Positions 56,835 through 64,000 of a stretch of DNA of 64,000 bases are shown in pieces. The notes beneath the pieces are model-generated. The model was given only the letters and a program-made list of their open reading frames with translations, was not told the origin of the DNA and ran no database searches. The DNA lies in the NCBI RefSeq assembly GCF_000767835.1, contig NZ_JPEN01000074.1:23231-87230 (forward strand). The letters are read 5' to 3'. How positions within the stretch are numbered: the first letter of the stretch is position 1; each line of letters opens with the position of its first letter. The translations under genes were made by a program, and so were the position numbers. Source of the stretch: Streptococcus sinensis (GTDB lineage Bacteria; Bacillota; Bacilli; Lactobacillales; Streptococcaceae).

Positions 56835-58275
56835 TTATATAGAAATCCTTTGTCTGAATAGTTGACCAATACTTTTTCTTATATTAGTCTGATCAACACC
56901 ACAACGTTTAAGTTGCATTGCATAAATTACAAATCTCATAAAAATAACATCAAGAAGTGCATTATCAATAAATTCTTTATCAAGATTCCCATGTGCAAAA
57001 TTATTTCTTTGTTTAGCTAGTCTTTTGCAAGTATCTTTTAAAATAAAAGTTTCATTATTAAGTTTATATAAGTTATCTCCAAATTCATCAAGAACATCTT
57101 TTAATGTTGTAAAAGTATATTCAAGTTTTTGAGATAAAGAAATTATTGAAATGGCGGATTTCTTAATTCTCTTAAATATTCCTTTTAATTTTCCATTACT
57201 ATTTTCAATCAATTTATCAATAGCTTCATTTGCTTTGTGTTCAACCTCAAGCCTGTCCTTACTTTTAGGAACCCCATCAGGAAACAGCTTTCTAAACTCC
57301 CACTCAAAAGCAGCCATAATTAATATAAAGCTTGATTCGTCAATAGTTAATCCTCTTTCAAACGATTCTGATATGTGTCTCAAATAAAGCCTGTTGTTTG
57401 AAATTTCTTCTAAAATTTCTCCCTCATGACCAGAAAAAAAGAATTGTGATATATACCTATTATCTTTTAAAGTTTCTGGTTCATCAAGCACTGATCTTTC
57501 TATTACATTATAATAGTTTCCAATTCTACCAGTATCTTTTCCATACAAAGAAACTGTGTTGATTTTAATATTTTTTCTGAAGCAAAGAAACTGTGTTGAT
57601 TTTAATATTTTTTCTGAAGCAAAGAAATTGTATGAATTCTTTAGCAATTCTCTCCAGTCTTGAAATAAAGAAATAATCCTCAGTTTCTTCAAAATTGAAA
57701 ATCATTGCTGATTTTAAAACGAGCGGTGGAGTATCTATAGAAAAATTCACAATACGTGAAATCCCAAATGATACTTGAACTTCCTTTCCATCAACATGAA
57801 AGGATTGTTTTTTAGTTGTAGTACTATCAAAATCTCTTGTTTTAAGATTTACTATACCTCTATGTTCTTCATCAACATTATTAGAAAACTCAAATGAATT
57901 ATTGATAGAGTGTATATAGTCTATTTCTTTTGAATTAATTTCCATTCTACTTATTTTAGGAGTAGATGAATAAGATAAAAAATATGAATTAATTTTCATT
58001 AATATTATTCCGTTATTTTCAGATAGTCTAGAAGTTTTATCTGGAATAAAAAAGATATTTTTATTATGTTCATTACAAAAGCCTATCAAATAATCGTCTG
58101 GAAGATATATAGGTTCTCCTGGGAAAGCATATGCCCCTTTTCCCAGTTTCTTAGCAAACCATTCTAATCTAATTTCTTCTCTCTTTTCTTTATCACTAAT
58201 TAATTTTAGAATTCCGTTCTCAAGAATAAATATGAAATTTATATTTTTAAAAGATACTTCTCCCGTCAATAACAT
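56835..58275 (-). pseudogene. HEPN/ApeA-like protein split by a 37-bp tandem duplication
   Basis: Two overlapping frames (58275-57565 and 57692-56835) belong to one gene. The first gives an N-terminal beta-rich domain starting MLLTGEVSFKNINFIF (SD TTGAGGTATAC). The second gives a helical domain with the HEPN ribonuclease motif R-x4-H in RNNFAHGNL. An exact 37-bp duplication at 57547-57620 shifts the frame. The span is 1441 bp; minus 37 it is 1404, a single frame of 467 codons running FRKNIKINTVSLYGKDTGRI. A beta domain plus HEPN resembles ApeA-type abortive-infection proteins. The region is much more AT-rich than its neighbours, a sign of transfer. The family call is my reading, not a search result. 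Confidence 0.7.
57547..57620. repeat. Two exact tandem copies of a 37-bp unit
   Basis: Unit 1 is 57547-57583 and unit 2 is 57584-57620, identical throughout (each begins AAAGAAACTGTG and ends TTTTCTGAAGC). A partial third match, AAAGAAATTGT, starts at 57621. The duplication lies inside the HEPN/ApeA-like gene. Confidence 0.95.
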
Positions 58276-58303
58276 TTGTATACCTCAATATTTAAAAAAT
58301 TAT

Positions 58304-58835
58304 TCACTTATACAAAATCGTCTTGGTTTCCCCGACACAGTGTTTTTCCTCATTCCAGTAATGAATCCGCTCGAAAGAGCCTTTCCTCCAATAGAGAGGC
58401 AAACGTTCACGTATGTCATCCTGCATATCTATCTGGCCAAGTTCAGAAATCTTCCACCATTTGGGCTCCCCTTCATGATCGTTTCCCCTGACTTGCCCCT
58501 CACAGGCAGTACAAAGAAAATAGTAATATACATACCGTTCTTCTTTACTTGGATTAGTGAAGCCTGAAATCCCCTTCAATTCCAAGTTTAGAGCAGTCAG
58601 CCCTGTTTCTTCTTTTAATTCGCGCCTTGCAGCTTCAAAAAAAGATTCTGGAAACTCTTACGAAGGTGAAAAGCTAAGCTTTTTCTATCCCCAACCTTCA
58701 CCAGTCTATCCCCAGACTGATGAAGCCGCCTTGTTGTATCCACCCTTTAAACTTATCATGCTGGCGATTGAGCAGTAGGATTTCTTCATCTTTTTTTACA
58801 CAAACATTGACCCAATTCAAAATAGTTTCTGTCAT
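58304..58835 (-). pseudogene. Nudix hydrolase interrupted within the Nudix box
   Basis: The gene starts at the ATG at 58835 (MTETILNWVNVCVKKDEEIL, SD GAAGG) and is normal to residue 37 (KGWIQQGG). A foreign stretch (about 58658-58724) then brings in stop codons. From 58657 the normal frame resumes as EFPESFFEAARRELKEETGL, the rest of the Nudix box G-x5-E-x7-REUxEExGU, and runs to 58304. The insertion carries two hairpins. The gene would have hydrolysed a nucleoside diphosphate derivative and is now almost certainly inactive. It follows the DadA-type gene directly. Confidence 0.85.
58658..58724. repeat. Short palindromic insertion in the Nudix gene
   Basis: The extra DNA has a 12-bp stem (58695-58706 with 58713-58724, one wobble) and a smaller hairpin AAAAGCTAAGCTTTT near 58670-58684. 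It looks like a short intergenic-type repeat or miniature element, but I do not recognise it and see no other copy in the window. Confidence 0.6.
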
Positions 58836-58836
58836 A

Positions 58837-59931
58837 TCAAACCTTCTCCACATACCGCTCGATAAGATAGTCAGCTGGATTCAGCAGCCCTGCTTCTCCC
58901 AGAGCCATCTGGGCCAATTGGCGTCCGATGAGCGGACCAGTTGTCAGACCAGAAGAGCCTAGACCGCTGGCCGCGTAGACATGCGGCAAATTTGGTATAG
59001 CTCCAAAGAAAGGAGCAAAGTCACTGGTATAAGCTCGCGTTCCCACGCGCTCACCTAAAATTTCTGCAGTAGCCAATCTCGGCAAATAAGTCTCCGCTTC
59101 TTCCTGCAATCGATCCAATACTATCTTATCTACCGTCAGGTCAAAGGCCTGATCATTTTCATGACTGGCACCGACGCTAACCTTGCCTGCCAGAAATGGA
59201 ATGATATCCAGCTCGCCCTCAGGCATAACAACTGGGTAGTCATCTGTCTGCTCAGCCAGCCTAAAATCACGTAGCTGTCCCTTTTGCGGCCGAACATCTG
59301 TCTCATAGCCCAGTGGCTGCAAGATTTCTCCCAGCCAAGCCCCCACAGCTAAGATAACACAGTCAAAGCTGTGTCCGTCCACAAGAAGTTTCTCTCCCTC
59401 TACTGTCAAGCTTACCTTTTTCTCAACCAGCTCTGCCTTGCTGGCTTTCAGAAGCGTCTCCGTCAAGAGCGCTCCCTCTACCCGGGCACCACCGGAAGCA
59501 TAGAGAAGTCGCTCAAAGTCTTGCAAGTCTGGAAATTTCTCCTGGGCTTCCTGACGGCTGAGAAGACTCAACTCCCCTATTAAGGGCGACTCTTCTCTAC
59601 GATTAGCAGCCAAATCATAAAGCTCCTGCAGCTTGCTCTCGTCCTTTTTCAGCAGATAAACACCTGTCTGTTGGTAAAAGTCTGTCTGGATTCCAGCCGC
59701 TTTCAGATCCGCAATCAAGTCTTGATAAAAATCAGCGCCCAGACGCGCCATCCTATACCAAGCTTTATTGCGACGCTTGGAAAACCAAGGACTGATAATG
59801 CCGGCAGCTGCCTTGGTTGCCTGCCCCTTGCCGTCATCAAAGACAGTCACTTCCACATCTGGGGATTTAGACAGATAGTAAGCGGCTGTTGATCCGACAA
59901 TCCCAGCTCCAATTACTGCTACTTTTTTCAT
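58837..59931 (-). CDS. FAD-dependent D-amino acid/glycine oxidase-like protein (DadA family)
   Basis: This 364-residue flavoprotein has the N-terminal FAD motif MKKVAVIGAGIVGSTAAYYL, a central RRNKAWYRMARLGADFY region, the conserved VRPQKGQLRDF and a C-terminal VYAASGLGSSGLTTGPLIGR. It should oxidise a secondary or D-amino acid in the cytoplasm, but the substrate is unknown. The start at 59931 follows GGGAG. It comes after the NIF3 gene in the trmK unit. Confidence 0.85.
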   Translation of the reverse strand: MKKVAVIGAGIVGSTAAYYLSKSPDVEVTVFDDGKGQATKAAAGIISPWFSKRRNKAWYRMARLGADFYQDLIADLKAAGIQTDFYQQTGVYLLKKDESKLQELYDLAANRREESPLIGELSLLSRQEAQEKFPDLQDFERLLYASGGARVEGALLTETLLKASKAELVEKKVSLTVEGEKLLVDGHSFDCVILAVGAWLGEILQPLGYETDVRPQKGQLRDFRLAEQTDDYPVVMPEGELDIIPFLAGKVSVGASHENDQAFDLTVDKIVLDRLQEEAETYLPRLATAEILGERVGTRAYTSDFAPFFGAIPNLPHVYAASGLGSSGLTTGPLIGRQLAQMALGEAGLLNPADYLIERYVEKV

Positions 59932-59942
59932 GTCGCTCCCTC

Positions 59943-60740
59943 TCAAATATGTCGGAAAGGATTGGTCGAAGCCTGACTAGCCAGAATCTCAATCTCCCAT
60001 CCCCCTTCTGCTTTCCAACTATCAAACTTTTCTTTTAATTTCTCCGTAAAAAGAACCTCGATATGGTGTCCTGGATCCAGTGCTAAAAGCCCTTCTGTCA
60101 GCATTTCCTGAGCAGTGTGATAGTAAATATCACCAGTTATGTAGACCTGCGCTCCCTTGGCAATGGCCTCCGAATAAAAGGACTGACCGCTGCCACCACA
60201 AATAGCCACACGCTCAATCACACGATTGAGATCCGCTTCGTCATAAGTGACCAGACGCAAACAATCTAGTCCAAAACTTGCCTTGACCTTAGCCGCGAAG
60301 TCCCCAAAGGTCTGAGGAGCAATCCTCCCCACGCGGCCAATACCCTGATCTGGACCCGTCTGACTAAGAAAACTTGTCTCCTCAATCTCAAGAAGCTGGC
60401 AGAACCAGTCGTTGAGTCCGTCCTCCACGACATCAATATTGGTATGGCTGACATAGACAGCAATATCATGCTTGATGAGGTCTAGAATGATTTGATTTCG
60501 CGCCTTATCTGCCACTAGGTCCTTGAGCGGGCGAAAGATAGGCGCATGCTTAACGATAATCAGTCCAGCACCTGCCTCAATAGCCTCCGCCACCGTCTGC
60601 TCACGAATATCCAAGGCTACCAAAACCTTGTCTACTTCTTTGTCCAAAGTCCCGATTTGCAGGCCTGAAATGTCGCCCTCCATGGACAGTTCTTGCGGGC
60701 AGTATGCTTCATAACGGGCGATGATTTCACTTGCTAGCAT
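59943..60740 (-). CDS. NIF3/YqfO family metal-binding protein
   Basis: This 265-residue NIF3-family protein has two conserved metal-binding regions: [15 protein letters not shown] with [15 protein letters not shown], and [16 protein letters not shown] with [14 protein letters not shown]. It is often annotated as GTP cyclohydrolase I type 2, an activity not shown for most members. It overlaps trmK by 14 bp, a widely conserved pair. Confidence 0.88.
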   Translation of the reverse strand: MLASEIIARYEAYCPQELSMEGDISGLQIGTLDKEVDKVLVALDIREQTVAEAIEAGAGLIIVKHAPIFRPLKDLVADKARNQIILDLIKHDIAVYVSHTNIDVVEDGLNDWFCQLLEIEETSFLSQTGPDQGIGRVGRIAPQTFGDFAAKVKASFGLDCLRLVTYDEADLNRVIERVAICGGSGQSFYSEAIAKGAQVYITGDIYYHTAQEMLTEGLLALDPGHHIEVLFTEKLKEKFDSWKAEGGWEIEILASQASTNPFRHI

Positions 60741-61416
60741 GGAGTACCTCCTTGATACTTTCGATTTTTTGGGACATAGCAGAGCGTTCTAGCTCATTTT
60801 TTTCTGGGATATGAGCTAGAGCTCCTTCAAGTTTCTTCAGTTCTTTCTGCCATCTTAGCTGAAAAGCAGGTGACTGTTGCTTCATCAGAAAAGGTCCGAA
60901 ACGCTTTTCTTGCTCTGTCAAAGTTTGCTGGCCTGCTTCAGCCACTAGGATTTCGTAAAACTTTCCAGCCTCTTCTAAGATATCCTCAGCCAGCAAGCGA
61001 AAACCGTTTGAAACCAGCCAGCTCCGGAGCTCATCCTCCCGGTTATTGGGCTGCAAAATCAAGCGAGAAATAGACCCAAGCTTAGCTCTGCCATTTTCCA
61101 AAATCTCCGAAATCAAGCGACCACCCATGCCAGCGATAACGATGGTGTCAATCTGATTTTCCGCCTCAAAAGCTGCCAGACCATTGGCCAAGCGAACCTC
61201 AATCTGCTCCGTCAGTCCATGCTCTGCCACATTTTTCTGGGCAGACTGAAAAGGCCCCTCTACCACTTCTCCGGCCAGAGCCTTCTCAATCCGCCCCTGC
61301 TGAATCAGGTAGATGGGCAGATAGGCGTGATCGCTCCCAACATCCAGCACCTTTGCCCCATCCGGCACAAAAGCAGCTACTCGCTCCAAGCGCTGGGAAA
61401 TAGTCTTTTTTTGCAT
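60727..61416 (-). CDS. trmK: tRNA (adenine(22)-N1)-methyltransferase
   Basis: TrmK methylates adenine 22 in the D-loop of some tRNAs. The 229-residue protein has an N-terminal SAM domain with [16 protein letters not shown] (about residues 20-35), [14 protein letters not shown] and [15 protein letters not shown], and a helical C-terminus that binds tRNA. The neighbouring NIF3 gene is a conserved partner. It follows a 250-bp gap holding the eno terminator. Confidence 0.93.
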   Translation of the reverse strand: MQKKTISQRLERVAAFVPDGAKVLDVGSDHAYLPIYLIQQGRIEKALAGEVVEGPFQSAQKNVAEHGLTEQIEVRLANGLAAFEAENQIDTIVIAGMGGRLISEILENGRAKLGSISRLILQPNNREDELRSWLVSNGFRLLAEDILEEAGKFYEILVAEAGQQTLTEQEKRFGPFLMKQQSPAFQLRWQKELKKLEGALAHIPEKNELERSAMSQKIESIKEVLHASK

Positions 61417-61601
61417 TGATTACCCTTTTCTAAACAAAATATCTGCCTTCTAGTATACCATTATTAGAGGCATAAAAAAAGTAGTGAACGTAAATATTCC
61501 GTTTCATTGTTGAAGATACACTCTGAAACATAAAACAAACACCTTACCAAGAAGTATACCCCAGCCCATCTCCAAATTTCAACAAATGATAGAAAACTAA
61601 A

Positions 61602-61630
61602 AGCACCTTGAGATAGAGCCCCAAAGTGCT
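61602..61630 (-). terminator. Terminator after eno
   Basis: AGCACCTTG (61602-61610) pairs with CAAAGTGCT (61622-61630), one wobble; on the minus strand TTTTAGTTTTC follows. The rest of the 61417-61669 gap shows nothing further I can name. Confidence 0.8.
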
Positions 61631-61669
61631 TAATATCAAGGCTTTACAGCCCCTAACCCCATAAAGAGA

Positions 61670-62986
<1,317 letters not shown>

Positions 62987-63153
62987 TTATTATTTAAAAT
63001 TATTTACTAGTCTATAATACCGTAAAAACGCTTTTTTTTCAAGGAAAAATAGTATCTTTGCTTGAAAAATCACAATTTTTAACTTGCAATCGATTACATT
63101 GTTTGTTTTGGGGTATTTATGTGTTTTAACAGAAGAAATCAATTTATTTATGC

Positions 63154-63168
63154 TATACTAAAGATATG
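63154..63168 (+). promoter_or_regulatory. Extended -10 promoter giving a near-leaderless transcript
   Basis: TGCTATACT (63151-63159) ends 6 bp before the ATG at 63166, and no ribosome site lies between. Transcription should start at or near the start codon. Confidence 0.55.
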
Positions 63169-63621
63169 GCAGACTTTAATAAAATTATCATGGAAAAATC
63201 TCAGGGGAACGCTAAGCTCAATCCTGATGAACAGCGTAAATTTCTGGAAACTTTTGAAGAGCGGGTGATAGGCTACTGCTCTATTTCTGATGCAAACTCT
63301 TCTATTATGAAGCAGCATTTTAAAGAGATAGTAGCTAACATAACGGAAAGCTACCAGCCCGTCACAGTTAAAATCTCTCCTGAAGTCGAATCCAGCTACC
63401 AAGTCTTTTATCTCAAGACAGCTAAAGAGCTGAGTTGTGAGGCAACCATCGTCTCTGCCTTTTGCCAATCCTCGCCTTTTGGATTGGTCATCCACAGCAA
63501 TTATCCTGTTGATGTTGAAGAAAAAGATTTGAATAAACAGTTTACTGATGTGCTCCACCCAATAAAAAATAAAAAATCTGCAGACAAAAAGACTTCCTTT
63601 TGGAAAAAAATGTTTAAATAG
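63166..63621 (+). CDS. YueI-like DUF1694 protein
   Basis: This 151-residue protein of the DUF1694 family resembles Bacillus YueI. It begins MADFNKIIMEKSQGNAKLNPDEQRKFLETFEERVIG and contains SPEVESSYQVFYLKTAKEL. The fold is related to ribosomal L7Ae-like RNA-binding proteins, so an RNA role is possible but untested. It directly joins the next gene (stop and start adjacent). Confidence 0.8.
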   Translation: MADFNKIIMEKSQGNAKLNPDEQRKFLETFEERVIGYCSISDANSSIMKQHFKEIVANITESYQPVTVKISPEVESSYQVFYLKTAKELSCEATIVSAFCQSSPFGLVIHSNYPVDVEEKDLNKQFTDVLHPIKNKKSADKKTSFWKKMFK

Positions 63622-63981
63622 ATGACAAATTTAGAAAAATTATTTGCCTTTTTTGAGGCAGAAAATCAGCGTGACTGGGATATTTATCAAACTTTTTTAG
63701 ACGAGCATGTCGTCTGGGAGCTACATGGAGACTCCCCAGAAATCATCCAGAGAAAAGAACTCTACCTCCACAGGATAAAAGAGGCCTATCAAGACAGTTC
63801 CGCCCAGTTTAGCTGCCAACACTATCACACCAATTCCGATCAAAGTCGGATTCTAACAATTTTGCTCAATGATTGCGGTGACCTATCCTGCGATATATTT
63901 GAATTTGCAAACGGCTTAATTGTCAAAGAAATCGAATATTTACTGAAAAAGAGAGTGGGACAGAAATCGGTAATTCGTTAG
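63622..63981 (+). CDS. NTF2/SnoaL-like protein
   Basis: This 119-residue protein looks like the NTF2/SnoaL fold (FEAENQRDWDIYQTFLDEHVVWELHGD), often a small-molecule binding or isomerase fold with unknown substrate. The last residues (about VGQKSVIR) and the TAG stop are encoded by an intergenic-type repeat (from 63953), so the C-terminus is probably not original. It is directly after the YueI-like gene. Confidence 0.7.
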   Translation: MTNLEKLFAFFEAENQRDWDIYQTFLDEHVVWELHGDSPEIIQRKELYLHRIKEAYQDSSAQFSCQHYHTNSDQSRILTILLNDCGDLSCDIFEFANGLIVKEIEYLLKKRVGQKSVIR

Positions 63982-64000
63982 AATTCGATTTCGTCGTCCC
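63953..64000. repeat. Inverted-repeat element, copy 2, cut by the window end
   Basis: GAGTGGGAC then AAATCGGTAATTCGTTAG and CGATTTCGTCGTCCC (63986-64000) match the reverse complement of the element at 54200-54249, with a 2-bp shortening in one arm. The rest lies outside the window. Confidence 0.85.

Noticed and set aside
57547-57620. A possible CRISPR array from repeated 37-bp units
   Set aside because: The two units are directly adjacent with no spacer and there are no cas genes, so this is a simple tandem duplication.

Overview
The window is a 64 kb chromosomal segment from a low-GC Firmicute, almost certainly a Streptococcus of the mitis/sanguinis group, with S. sanguinis or a close relative as my best guess. 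The evidence is the gene content and order: cpsY-lspA-rluD, a DUF3272 gene beside dnaX, galKTE divergent from galR, and rmlACB. LPXTG cell-wall proteins and streptococcal intergenic hairpin repeats point the same way. I found no rRNA, tRNA, CRISPR array, complete insertion sequence or replication origin.

Layout. 1-7.2 kb: the start of hemW, a phosphotransferase-like kinase, proline synthesis (proB, proA, proC), then rluD, lspA and a CpsY-type regulator. 7.2-7.8 kb: a gene-free stretch. 7.8-15.6 kb: a long minus-strand nucleoside salvage operon (methyltransferase, pdp, deoC, cdd, then the bmpA-nupABC importer). 15.7-19.5 kb: coaA, rpsT, a small kinase, yaaA, a DUF1836 regulator and a hemolysin III-like protein. 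19.7-22 kb: an LPXTG surface protein, a serine recombinase and a recombinase remnant. 22-31 kb: an ABC exporter, a RocB-like M20 protein, a wall-anchored X-prolyl dipeptidyl peptidase and a cytoplasmic alpha-amylase. 31-36 kb: an orphan P-loop ATPase, pepA and a TetR-controlled ABC transporter. 36-42 kb: galE-galT-galK opposite galR, then birA. 42-53 kb: dnaX, free-methionine sulfoxide reductase, a hydrolase, pepE, a uracil-DNA glycosylase-like protein, pepV, a nitroreductase, a lipoprotein, a phosphoesterase and uvrC. 53-56 kb: rmlA, rmlC and rmlB for dTDP-rhamnose. 56-59 kb: a damaged zone with three broken genes in a row. 59-64 kb: a DadA-type oxidase, a NIF3 protein, trmK, eno, a YueI-like protein and an NTF2-like protein.

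Two parts stand out. First, between the serine recombinase and the LPXTG gene lie two 26-bp dyad sites in inverted orientation (20610-20635 and 20725-20750). They enclose a hairpin that looks like an intrinsic terminator in only one orientation, which suggests an invertible-terminator phase switch for a surface protein. Second, a gene resembling HEPN/ApeA-type abortive-infection proteins is split by an exact 37-bp tandem duplication (57547-57620). Removing one copy restores a single 467-codon frame. It is flanked by a ZIP transporter gene frameshifted in a C5 tract and a Nudix gene interrupted inside its Nudix box.

Much of the rest is ordinary metabolism with readable control: a perfect 20-bp MalR-type palindrome over the amylase -35 box, a cre-like site inside the surface peptidase promoter, mirror-image gal promoters with AT-rich dyads between them, and a 22-bp dyad next to the TetR promoter.
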